DNA of 64,000 nt from CAVRCT01 sp963719645 (GTDB taxonomy: Bacteria; Pseudomonadota; Gammaproteobacteria; DSM-16500): contig CAVRCT010000004.1 of assembly GCA_963719645.1 (NCBI GenBank), positions 24,669 through 88,668 on the forward strand. Direction: 5' to 3'. The notes under the pieces were generated by a model that worked only from the letters and a program-made list of their open reading frames with translations, did not search any database and had not been told where the DNA came from. A program made the position numbers and the translations under genes. Shown here piece by piece: positions 56,085 to 64,000 of the stretch. The stretch's first letter is position 1. Each line of letters begins with the position of its first letter.

Positions 56085-56456
56085 CTAAACCACTTTCACT
56101 TTTGGTCGCATTGCATCATTAGCTTGTTGATAGCTTTTCAGATAGTCTTCATGTTCTTTATTAAGACGTGTCACTTTGGCTTTCGCATCAGATGATAAAA
56201 ATAACGTACCCACTAGAGGCACTCTTGCTAAAGAACCACTGGCGTTACGAATTTCCTTTATTTTTAAATCAACTTCCTTACGTTTTTCTGAAGGCGATCT
56301 ACGGCAGTACCAACAATGAAAAATACCATACCAAATTTTTTCTGGAACGCTTTGCTGATGTGCTTTTTGAGCAACCTCTTTGACAACTTTCGCTGCGACT
56401 TGATTCGCAATGACTCTAGGAGCATAGCCTAAAAGAGACATTATAACTTCATACAT
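56085..56456 (-). CDS. Small hypothetical protein
   Basis: A 123-residue protein beginning MYEVIMSLLGYAPRVIANQV behind GAGGA; the longer frame upstream is encoded by a palindrome and is rejected. It has a short hydrophobic N-terminal part, a CWYCRR pair of Cys and a C-terminal coiled region (KVTRLNKEHEDYLKSYQQAN). It lies 114 bp from the GTPase gene on the same strand and may be co-expressed. Function not recognised. Confidence 0.55.
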   Translation of the reverse strand: MYEVIMSLLGYAPRVIANQVAAKVVKEVAQKAHQQSVPEKIWYGIFHCWYCRRSPSEKRKEVDLKIKEIRNASGSLARVPLVGTLFLSSDAKAKVTRLNKEHEDYLKSYQQANDAMRPKVKVV

Positions 56457-56542
56457 GTGTCTTCCTCGCATTAGATTCAGTAAATTGCACGTTGTACTAC
56501 ATGCTAGTCTAAAATTCAAGTAAAGCAGCACACGGGAAACTT

Positions 56543-56652
56543 GGCACCCGCTTAAGAACTGATAATCATCAGGAGGCTCTTTCAGTGGCGCGGTAAAATA
56601 CCGTGCCACTGAAAGAGCCTCCTGATGATTATCAGTTCTTAAGCTAGTGCCA
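56543..56652. repeat. Long palindrome, frame family B with a different core
   Basis: Arms 56543-56594 and 56601-56652, with a few mismatches. The outer part GGCAC...GCTTAAGAACTG matches the frame of the palindrome at 54325-54561, but the stem beyond it (ATAATCATCAGGAGGCTC) is unrelated. Confidence 0.85.
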
Positions 56653-56701
56653 TTGTTCACTGCCCCCTTCTCGAGTAGGTAGCCCGGAAGCAGATTACTC
56701 G

Positions 56702-57118
56702 TTACTTGAATGATATTGAATTACGACGAGGTGTTTCCATTTCGAGTTGAATTTCTTGTTTAAATTCGTCTGTTTGTTTTGATTTTAATATTTCCCTGCA
56801 ATCTTTTATTGCGTCTGAAATTTTGTTATCAGTATCGAAACCGTCTCCTCTTTTAAATCTCTCTTTCAACGTTTCAAGAGCCTCTTGCATTTTTTCTAAA
56901 TTCTCCCCAAATACAAACGTTTTCATTGCAGGTTCGGAGGGTACATCTTTTGCTATGTTAAACATCGTTTTTTTAACGAGCTCAAATTCAAAACCGTCTA
57001 GCTCGTGTTTTAAATTGAGTAACTTATTCCACGCACTAACACATGCTTCGTCTTTAAATAAAATATCAAGTTTTGCTTGGTCAATAATCTCTGACTTACC
57101 CTTAGATTCGCTTGGCAT
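56702..57118 (-). CDS. Small hypothetical protein, helical
   Basis: A 138-residue protein. The ATG at 57118 follows GAGGTG seven bases upstream, so MPSESKGKSEIIDQAKLD is preferred to the longer frame. Almost entirely helical with charged repeats (NLEKMQEALETLKERFKRGD) and no membrane segment. Not recognised. Confidence 0.6.
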   Translation of the reverse strand: MPSESKGKSEIIDQAKLDILFKDEACVSAWNKLLNLKHELDGFEFELVKKTMFNIAKDVPSEPAMKTFVFGENLEKMQEALETLKERFKRGDGFDTDNKISDAIKDCREILKSKQTDEFKQEIQLEMETPRRNSISFK

Positions 57119-57416
57119 AAATGCACCTCGCAGCAACAAAAGATCACTCTTTAAGTATATCGTATGGTCTACAAATTTCACGAAAATAAATTGATAATAC
57201 TTTCAGGGAAATGGAGTTGGAAAATACAAGGAGATTAAGCCAAGGATTCATTTGACGTGACTTTTAATATTTGTTTTAAAGATATCCCTACACCTCTAGG
57301 CAATTGTATCGTTCTGAAAATCTTAACAACTGTCGACACACTTCCCACCAGGATAGTTGAAATGAATAGGCATTATGTGATTGAATGATAGTATTCGAGT
57401 CAAGGAGGATGCTTAG

Positions 57417-58229
57417 ATGCGCAATTTGTTTAACATTATTTCAAAACTTCTCTTTTTGTTCTTCATCACCGGCGCCAGCATCGCGATTGCCGACAACGCT
57501 ATCACCGTGCCTGTATTGGTTTATCACGTTTTAAATCCGACCATTCCAAGCAGTATGACAATCACTCCCGACCGATTTGAATCACAAATGAAATGGTTAA
57601 AAGACAATGGCTATACCGTGATCCCACTCAAACAATTAGTGAGTTATTTACAAGGAAAAAATGTTACCCTTCCCGCAAAACCGATTGTCATCACAGCGGA
57701 TGATGGCTGGAAATCGGATTATACATATATGTATCCCATCGCACGCAAATACAACATTCCGATCACTTTGTTTATCTACCCAGGAACCATTTCCCAAGGA
57801 AAAAATGCACTGACGTGGGATCAATTGAGAGAATTAATGAAAACCGGCTTGTTTGATGTCCAAGATCATACTTATACTCACCCCAATTTTAAGCAAGCAA
57901 AAAAACACATGTCACAAGAAGCATATGAAAAATTTGTTCATAGAGAATTATTCGATTCGAAAAAAGTTTTAGAAGATAAACTCGGAGTAAAAATTGATTA
58001 CCTGGCTTGGCCTTTTGGTATTTACGATAATTACTTAGAACAACAAGCTGCTAACGCAGGATACACAATGGCATTTACGATTGATTACCGCCACGCTGCA
58101 TCAATTTATCGCCCAACCGCTCAACCACGCTATATGATTGTCGACTCAGAAACAATGCCGATGTTCGCAGCCATCGTAAAAGGAAAAGCACAAGGATCTA
58201 TTGATAAGAGAGCGTTAGCAACTAAATAA
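57417..58229 (+). CDS. Polysaccharide deacetylase family protein
   Basis: A 270-residue exported NodB-type carbohydrate esterase with a signal peptide (MRNLFNIISKLLFLFFITGA then SIAIA). It shows the metal and catalytic motifs ITADDGWKSD (motif 1 Asp-Asp), DHTYTHPNF (His-x3-His) and YLAWPFGIYD. It probably removes acetyl groups from cell-wall or surface sugars in the periplasm. AAGGAGG sits upstream of the ATG. No partner genes are adjacent. Confidence 0.85.
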   Translation: MRNLFNIISKLLFLFFITGASIAIADNAITVPVLVYHVLNPTIPSSMTITPDRFESQMKWLKDNGYTVIPLKQLVSYLQGKNVTLPAKPIVITADDGWKSDYTYMYPIARKYNIPITLFIYPGTISQGKNALTWDQLRELMKTGLFDVQDHTYTHPNFKQAKKHMSQEAYEKFVHRELFDSKKVLEDKLGVKIDYLAWPFGIYDNYLEQQAANAGYTMAFTIDYRHAASIYRPTAQPRYMIVDSETMPMFAAIVKGKAQGSIDKRALATK

Positions 58230-58497
58230 TATTGCTAGATTGGACGCCTCTTCACCGTAATCTACTTTGAAATTAGCAATATCTTTTTTGCCATAAGCCA
58301 TGACGTTGCATATCTGAAAAAATCATGGCTTATTCCCCGCTTGGTTCATTGAAATTTATCTACCCAGTTGCAAATATCGTTTCGCTTTTATTCTTTTCTG
58401 AATTTATATTTTTCTATACAAATCAATAAATTAAGTTGAGCTCGCTGGTTTCTCTTCGTTTGACGCCTACACTTAAAAAAGAAGTAAACGGAAAAAA

Positions 58498-59394
58498 TCA
58501 TGATCCAATCGGATAAGTAAGTGTTGATTTTGGATCCCCTGGTTTTACTTCTTCTTGAATATCACGTCTGACATTAACCACCGGTGCCATCAACTGAAAA
58601 AAACAATTCGCATTTAGCGCATTGCTAACCGCGCTCTGCCATATTTTGTTAATTTTTAATTGCACTTGCTCTGTTGCTACCTTATCAACTTCAGCATCCA
58701 ACACGTCAAGAGAAGGTAACATCTCCTCAATGTTATCCGCTGAAAATGGAAAGCTATCAAACATTTTACCGTTTGACAATTCAAATTCTTTTTGCAGATA
58801 TTTCATTGTTCGTGAATCTGAAAAATATTCACCTATCTTGCAAAAGACACCGGCATCGGCATCCAAAGCAAAACCATTAAAAGAAACAAATGCGTGAGTA
58901 AGAAATTTATTGGTCGGATGCCAAAAACAACATCTCTTGATTTTCATCTGTTGGATACACGCAATTTTTTCACTCCTCATGGCTAAATTTGATTGCCTCA
59001 TTGCCTCTTCAAGCATTTGCTTTTTTATTTTTATCAATTCATATATCAGTTTTGCTGCAAGCTCTCCGCACCGTCCTTTTTTGGAAGTTTTAAGTATAGC
59101 CAAGCACTGCACCATTGCTCGGAAATCACTTTTCTTTTCTCCCTTTTCAGTTTCACAATTTTCAGTAATAATTTTTCTACTATCAATTATCGCCTTCATT
59201 GACGCCTTATAAACAACATCAAATTTCGCTTCATCATATGAATCTTTAGCAGTCGGGATGCCTTTATATTCTGCTCTTATCGAAATGACTAACTCTTCGA
59301 GCTGTTCAATAAAAACAGGATCATCACTTAGTCTCTCTGTGATCATTTTAGGCGGTAAGTTCTGTTTGCGTTGCATCATGTGAGCTTTCCTCAT
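58498..59394 (-). CDS. Effector-like protein with Cys/His/Asp motif order
   Basis: A 298-residue protein without a signal peptide. Around residue 107-113 stands GRCGELA (C109), then THAFVSFNG (H167) and FALDADAG (D178 or D180). This order, G-x-C-G-E followed by His in a beta strand and then Asp, fits papain-like or transglutaminase-like cysteine enzymes, some of which are bacterial effectors. The N-terminal 100 residues and the C-terminal 100 are helical. Enzyme activity is inferred from motif order only. Confidence 0.55.
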   Translation of the reverse strand: MRKAHMMQRKQNLPPKMITERLSDDPVFIEQLEELVISIRAEYKGIPTAKDSYDEAKFDVVYKASMKAIIDSRKIITENCETEKGEKKSDFRAMVQCLAILKTSKKGRCGELAAKLIYELIKIKKQMLEEAMRQSNLAMRSEKIACIQQMKIKRCCFWHPTNKFLTHAFVSFNGFALDADAGVFCKIGEYFSDSRTMKYLQKEFELSNGKMFDSFPFSADNIEEMLPSLDVLDAEVDKVATEQVQLKINKIWQSAVSNALNANCFFQLMAPVVNVRRDIQEEVKPGDPKSTLTYPIGS

Positions 59395-59941
59395 TACAGA
59401 AAAATAGGTGGAATACAGGCTGGATGGATATCGGATCCAATACTTATCAGCGGATGATTGACTAGCGTTTTTTCAATTGCATTTTTCATTGTTTAACGGT
59501 CTTGGGGCACCCATCAATTTGTCGTAGCGTATCATTGACGTTGCGATTCTCTCTGAAAATAATCGTAGCTATTCTAACAATAGAAGCTTAAATAAAAATT
59601 AAGGATAAAATTGTAAATAATTGAAAATTCAGCGGACGCTTTAGAACATCTGTTCGAAAAATTTGTAACCTTTTGATCTGAAACAAATTTTAAAATAAAT
59701 AGGTAAATATAAAAAAATTAGCATAAAAAACTGCAGTAAATTTTTGAAAAAAAATTTTTTAGATGTGCCAATCATTCCAATGTTTATCTTATTGTTTTTA
59801 AAGAACTCTTTATTTCATTTTTAAATTTGCATCTAAAAACTAAACCCTCATATATACACTTTAGCAACAAGCAGGTAAACTATCTGTCTGTCTTTTTATC
59901 ACACTTATAAATTACCTATTGCATCAAAACTAGGAGATGAT
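59395..59941. other. Intergenic stretch, about 550 bp
   Basis: A very AT-rich divergent gap between two putative effector-type genes. I see no open gene, palindrome or repeat copy. It likely holds both promoters, but no clear -35/-10 pair stands out. Confidence 0.5.
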
Positions 59942-60922
59942 ATGGATACTAGAAATGTCATCAAGCTCAAAATATTGTTTGCTGTTAGTGACGAAGTTGA
60001 AAAGCATCTATTATCCAGACTCTTACTAAATCACAATTTATCCACTAATTTGAAAGTAGAAATTGAGTATGCAGAGACTGGCAACAGCGCTCTTGCTCAA
60101 TACAAAAGCGCGAATGGACATTCCAAAGAAAGTAAAGCAACACCGTTTGACTTAGTCATCTTATCTCATCGCATAGTATTCCGGCCTGGAAATGATAAAA
60201 GACGCAATGGTGTTGATACACTACTAGAAATCAGGAGACATATTCCCCTGGCAAAAATCGTAATGGCAGCAAAAAATTCAGACGTATTGAACAACGTCAA
60301 ATGGTGCAGAGCGGGTGATCCTCTTTATCACGATGTTAACATAAAAAAAATTGGTTGTTTATCTCGTCCTTATTCAGCGCATCAAATAAAACAAATGCTA
60401 AAAATGTATTGTAGTTTTAAAATTTCAAACATGCTTGAGTTTCCATCCTTTGTTTCAAATGATGCACTGTGCGCCGGTTCATCAATAAATACACCTCAAG
60501 AATTATTCCATTCCGAATCAGACGACAACACAGCCACTTCAAATGACGATCAAATGCTCTCGACTAAACCAGAGATTGAATTACCTGCGATTAATCTTTT
60601 CTCTACCGCACCTATATTATCGAGATCCGCTCCGAAACAACCTGTTTCTATTCTGCCAGATGTTAGATTACCGCTACTTCAATTAGACGCATTAATCGCC
60701 TCGCCCACCGTCACTGCTTGCGCAAGCTCCGTTCGATCAGTTCTTTCGCTTAGCACACCTTCACAGTACAATGACCGTGATTCGGCACGACCTAAACCTA
60801 AACGTTATGTCGCTCCATTACACTTTGATAATTTTTCTAACTTATTTGCTGAGAAAACTGAAGCATTAGCCCCAACACAAGATCCACTAGATAAAAAAAA
60901 TGATTTAACCCTGAAAAGATGA
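59942..60922 (+). CDS. Degenerate receiver-domain protein
   Basis: Residues 8-155 have the pattern of a response-regulator receiver domain: KLKILFAVSDEVEKHLLSRL with an acidic pair, FDLVILSHRIVF at the beta-3 position, LAKIVMAAKNSD and GCLSRPYSAHQIKQML. The phospho-acceptor Asp is Ser75 and the beta-5 Lys is Arg142, so phosphorylation is unlikely. The remaining 170 residues are Ser/Pro/Ala-rich and probably disordered. No output DNA-binding domain is present. A ribosome site AGGAGATGAT precedes the ATG. It could be a scaffold or an effector. Confidence 0.6.
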   Translation: MDTRNVIKLKILFAVSDEVEKHLLSRLLLNHNLSTNLKVEIEYAETGNSALAQYKSANGHSKESKATPFDLVILSHRIVFRPGNDKRRNGVDTLLEIRRHIPLAKIVMAAKNSDVLNNVKWCRAGDPLYHDVNIKKIGCLSRPYSAHQIKQMLKMYCSFKISNMLEFPSFVSNDALCAGSSINTPQELFHSESDDNTATSNDDQMLSTKPEIELPAINLFSTAPILSRSAPKQPVSILPDVRLPLLQLDALIASPTVTACASSVRSVLSLSTPSQYNDRDSARPKPKRYVAPLHFDNFSNLFAEKTEALAPTQDPLDKKNDLTLKR

Positions 60923-60946
60923 CTATTTAACCCATCAAACTCATCC

Positions 60947-62926
60947 TCATTTACACATGCGTAAACCTTTGTCGTCGAGGACTATCCAATGCCGATCGAT
61001 ATGTTCTGGACGTGAATAAAACTCACGCTTCAGTAACGCCTTTGATAAACCTTGCTCCGTTGAATTTGATAATAACCGTGTATTTGCTTGTGATGAAAAA
61101 AATATCGGATGCTGTTTATCGACAGATTTTAATGGTAACGTTGGTCGCATCGAAGGATGCAGCGTTTGGGGCTCGAACATCCGGTTAAAATTTTCTTGAA
61201 AATATTTAAGCGGCAACGCAATATCTAATACATCTAGCTGTGGATATTCTTTTTTTAACAATGGAACAGAAAGTCCATGGTGTTTATGAATGAGAGCCCA
61301 CGTCCCTTCAACCACCGTGCCGCTACCATGATTTAATGGTGTCGTATTCCCGATTAACCAGATAAGCTTAATCGCTTCTTGATAAAATTCTTTTAACAGA
61401 ATCGGAGCATTGTCTAATTTCAATTGTGTTTTGAGATCAAAAGCCATGATCTTTTCAAAGGTATCCTCAATTTCTTGCCAAGTCGCTTCAACATCGGCTT
61501 GTCCATGCATCCAACACAGCATACCATCATAGAAAGTCCCATTTTTTACGGTCGTCAGCAAGGTACCATGACGGAAGAAAGGTTTGATCGCTGTTTTAGT
61601 CTGCACCTCTGCTCTCAGACGATTTCCCCACTCATAAAGACCGCTAATAGGAGTTTCAGATCGTCCATCGCGTATTCCAACCTCATCGTCTGGTCTTTCT
61701 TGTTTTCGAAAAAGTGCAATTTTCTCAACAAGGGCTGCAAAGCGTTGGCGTCCGTTAGAACTTTTAGGCAACTCTGAAAATTCTTTTCTTTCGGGCTTCA
61801 TGTCGTCAGTCAATTGACTGAGAAGCATCTCCACTTGCTGAAGACATTTCATTCCATAAACCTGATCCCTAAACACGGTTCCCTGTATTGCAAGATCATG
61901 CTGTTGATACTTCTTATCAATTATCCTTAATTCTTTAGGTCGTGAATATTGAGCAACGAACGGCAACCAGCTAAGACATGTTTTTTTTGCGGTTTCGCAC
62001 ATATCTTTTATTTGCTTTTTACAAGGTAATTTTCCGATCGAGTTTAAAAAAGCTTCTACCGCACTGTCTGCTGTTCCGATTGAGTTGAGTCGATATAATA
62101 GGAGATGTTGCTTATCAATTTCATTCTTGATCTCATCTATATTTTCTTTAAAATTGCTTAGAAGCGGATAAATTTTCTGGAAGAACATTTGCAACGTGTT
62201 ATTAATGTCGTGAGGTCGTGTCAGCGCCCGTGCAATATCTACAAATCCTTCACTTATTGCCTTTGACACGCAATCAGCATGAGAAAATATTTTAGCGGAA
62301 CCCATTTCTGTTACACAATAAGCAACACATTTTTTAGCTCTTGCTGTGACAGCCATACCGAGTAATTCTTCTATGGAATTTGGCCATAATTGAATAAGCA
62401 ACTTAAAAGAGTTGACATTATCTTCTCGAATAACGTGAGAAATTTCCTGATAAAAATTTTCATTTGATGCAAACTCGTCTGGCCACACACAATGCAATGC
62501 CGACAAAGATTTCATTCCCGCACGTTTAACAAGCTCTTTTAAGCTCAATGCTATTAGCCCATGTCGAGTTTTCTTGTATGGAATTCCTCTCGCAAAAACT
62601 GTCAATAAATCAATTTTTTCATTGCGGATCAACGCGTAAATATAGTCAGGGTAGCCTCGTTGAGTAACATTTATTAACCGCTTTGCAAGCAAAAACTCGA
62701 TACATTTTGCAAACGCCTCTCGGTTTTTTTCTGTTTGATTCTTATCATCAAAATGCAGGATTGCATCTTCCCAAACACATTTTCTGGCGGGACTTTTTCC
62801 GACATCTCCGCGCAGAATACCCTTATAAGAATTCAATTTCTCCAGACAAACTGCGGGATCTGTTAAAAGTAATTTTGCAATCTCCGTTTCAGTGATAGCG
62901 GGAGTCGGTTTTCTGATAGAAGCCAT
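60947..62926 (-). CDS. Large effector-like protein
   Basis: A 659-residue protein without export signal. The N-terminal half consists of helix pairs in repeats (PDYIYALIRNEKIDLLTVFA, VNSFKLLIQLWPNSIEELLG), similar in spacing to ankyrin or armadillo repeats but too diverged to name. The C-terminal 250 residues form a separate domain with RAEVQTKTAIKPFFRHGTLL, AIKLIWLIGNTTPLNHGSGT and ALIHKHHGLSVPLLKKEYPQ. The style suits Legionella-type effectors. It is next to the receiver-like gene on the other strand. Confidence 0.6.
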   Translation of the reverse strand: MASIRKPTPAITETEIAKLLLTDPAVCLEKLNSYKGILRGDVGKSPARKCVWEDAILHFDDKNQTEKNREAFAKCIEFLLAKRLINVTQRGYPDYIYALIRNEKIDLLTVFARGIPYKKTRHGLIALSLKELVKRAGMKSLSALHCVWPDEFASNENFYQEISHVIREDNVNSFKLLIQLWPNSIEELLGMAVTARAKKCVAYCVTEMGSAKIFSHADCVSKAISEGFVDIARALTRPHDINNTLQMFFQKIYPLLSNFKENIDEIKNEIDKQHLLLYRLNSIGTADSAVEAFLNSIGKLPCKKQIKDMCETAKKTCLSWLPFVAQYSRPKELRIIDKKYQQHDLAIQGTVFRDQVYGMKCLQQVEMLLSQLTDDMKPERKEFSELPKSSNGRQRFAALVEKIALFRKQERPDDEVGIRDGRSETPISGLYEWGNRLRAEVQTKTAIKPFFRHGTLLTTVKNGTFYDGMLCWMHGQADVEATWQEIEDTFEKIMAFDLKTQLKLDNAPILLKEFYQEAIKLIWLIGNTTPLNHGSGTVVEGTWALIHKHHGLSVPLLKKEYPQLDVLDIALPLKYFQENFNRMFEPQTLHPSMRPTLPLKSVDKQHPIFFSSQANTRLLSNSTEQGLSKALLKREFYSRPEHIDRHWIVLDDKGLRMCK

Positions 62927-62938
62927 ATAAATTTGCTC

Positions 62939-64000
62939 TCAATCTCGATAATCATTTGCAGGATAAATACTCCCGCCCACCACGGTACCCCACACAGGAA
63001 TATCTTTGATAGCCGTTATGGGTGTTGTATACGGGTCTTTTTCAAGTACGGTAAAATCAGCGAATTTTCCAGGTGTAATGCTGCCAACTTTATCATCCTC
63101 AGCAATTGTATAAGCAGCATCAATCGTAATCATTCGCAGTGCTTGATCCACCGTAATTCGCTCTGCAGGACCATGCACTTTGCCTGAGACACCAAAACGA
63201 TTAACGACCATCCAAACTTCTTTCAATGGTTCAGGTGGTGCAACCGGTGTATCAGAATGGATAGACGTGGGAACACCCACGCTCACTAATGTATTAAATG
63301 CCGCTACAGTATCTGCCCGATCCACACCAATTTCAGGTTCATTCAACTCCGCACGCGCATAAAGATAACTCGGATTCACACTGACAACGCCACCCAATTG
63401 TTTGAGTGCCTTCGCCATTGCAGGTGTTGAAATGCCGTAGTGCTCAACAGAGAAGCGATGATCAAAACGAGGTTTTTGTTGCATCAGTTGATAGAGCGCA
63501 TTAATCGTCGAAGCATTGCCCCCATTACCGTTTGAATGCACATGAATGTGAAAACCCGCATCCCACCAGGGCCAAATCGCCGCCGTTAGCTGATCAGGTT
63601 GTGTGATATATTGTCCTTTGTGTCCATCGACATAACCTGGATTTTCAACCACCATATTCAAACTAACAAATGCATCGTCTGAGAAAAATTTGACGCCATT
63701 AAAAATCAATTTATCGGTGCTTTGAGTGGCAAGCTCTTTGACAAAATTAACTGCCTGATCTTTTTTATAATTCACTGCGCTCACGGCGTCAGTAATAGCG
63801 ACTAACCGCATTGGGATCGCCGGATTATTAAAATATTTTTGATACAGCGCATGTTCTAATTGAAAATCAATAATGCCAAATGTTAATTCTGTTGTCGTGG
63901 TAATACCATTGCGATGACTGAGATCCATTAGGAATTTAACATTTTTATAAGCATCTTCAGGTGTCATATCAATAGCAAACGCTTTCTTCAAGACAAACAC
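62939..64000 (-). CDS. Amidohydrolase family protein, N-terminus outside window
   Basis: The C-terminal 353 residues of a metal-dependent amidohydrolase (YtcJ-like, Amidohydro_3 type). Visible are DAGFHIHVHSNGNG (His pair), RFSVEHYGI (Glu-His), SIHSDTPVAPPEPL (Asp), and the C-terminal beta sandwich GSITPGKFADFTVLEKDPYT and VWGTVVGGSIY. Substrates of this family vary widely. The gene continues past the window edge. Confidence 0.88.
   Translation of the reverse strand: MFVLKKAFAIDMTPEDAYKNVKFLMDLSHRNGITTTTELTFGIIDFQLEHALYQKYFNNPAIPMRLVAITDAVSAVNYKKDQAVNFVKELATQSTDKLIFNGVKFFSDDAFVSLNMVVENPGYVDGHKGQYITQPDQLTAAIWPWWDAGFHIHVHSNGNGGNASTINALYQLMQQKPRFDHRFSVEHYGISTPAMAKALKQLGGVVSVNPSYLYARAELNEPEIGVDRADTVAAFNTLVSVGVPTSIHSDTPVAPPEPLKEVWMVVNRFGVSGKVHGPAERITVDQALRMITIDAAYTIAEDDKVGSITPGKFADFTVLEKDPYTTPITAIKDIPVWGTVVGGSIYPANDYRD

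Noticed and set aside
56457..56660. N-terminal extension of the small gene at 56085
   Set aside because: Encoded by the palindrome; a good ribosome site supports the start at 56456 instead.

Overview
The window is AT-rich gammaproteobacterial chromosome. The order greA-rlmE-ftsH-glmM, the hrcA-grpE-dnaK-dnaJ cluster, nadK-recN, fur/bamE, and rnfH-ratA beside smpB-ssrA is gammaproteobacterial. The eukaryotic-like and effector-like genes in the right half, together with many interspersed palindromic repeats, point to a host-associated relative of Legionella/Coxiella (order Legionellales). That placement is inferred from gene content, not from a database search.

Layout. 1-520: repeats. 526-8938 (minus strand): glmM, ftsH, rlmE, greA, dnaJ, dnaK and grpE, every one broken by single-base frameshifts although the protein similarity runs to its natural end; sequence error is the likeliest reason. 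8984-17495: intact core genes (hrcA, nadK, recN, fur, bamE, rnfH, ratA, smpB, a nucleoside phosphorylase, tmRNA). 17496-42500: an accessory island anchored on the tmRNA 3' end and cut into four blocks by repeated junctions that copy part of the tmRNA end. 42578-64000: repeats, small GNAT and 2H-phosphoesterase genes, secreted and outer-membrane proteins, dbpA, an MFS transporter, and a run of likely host-interaction proteins (a Rab/Ras-like GTPase with a large C-terminal extension, a protein with Cys/His/Asp motifs, a degenerate receiver protein, a large C-terminal-domain protein), ending in a truncated amidohydrolase.

The island is the part worth studying. Block A: a HipT-like kinase, a HipS-HTH fusion protein, a RloC/PrrC-like ATPase-nuclease and two small partners. 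Block B: IS66 copies, a four-gene operon (winged helix, nucleotidyltransferase, metallophosphoesterase, DUF6088) and a complete AbiEi/AbiEii pair with its 23-bp inverted-repeat operator. Block C: an effector-like gene, GNAT plus pgeF, and the deleted remains of a block-B-like set. Block D: a DUF2293 pair and a second HipT/HipS-HTH pair, the latter split by an IS66 that carries a DUF486 membrane gene. No integrase gene is visible. Every block has toxin-antitoxin or defence genes or their relics, and the two Hip loci share a three-site operator array with exact 27-bp spacing.

No rRNA, tRNA or CRISPR array was recognised.
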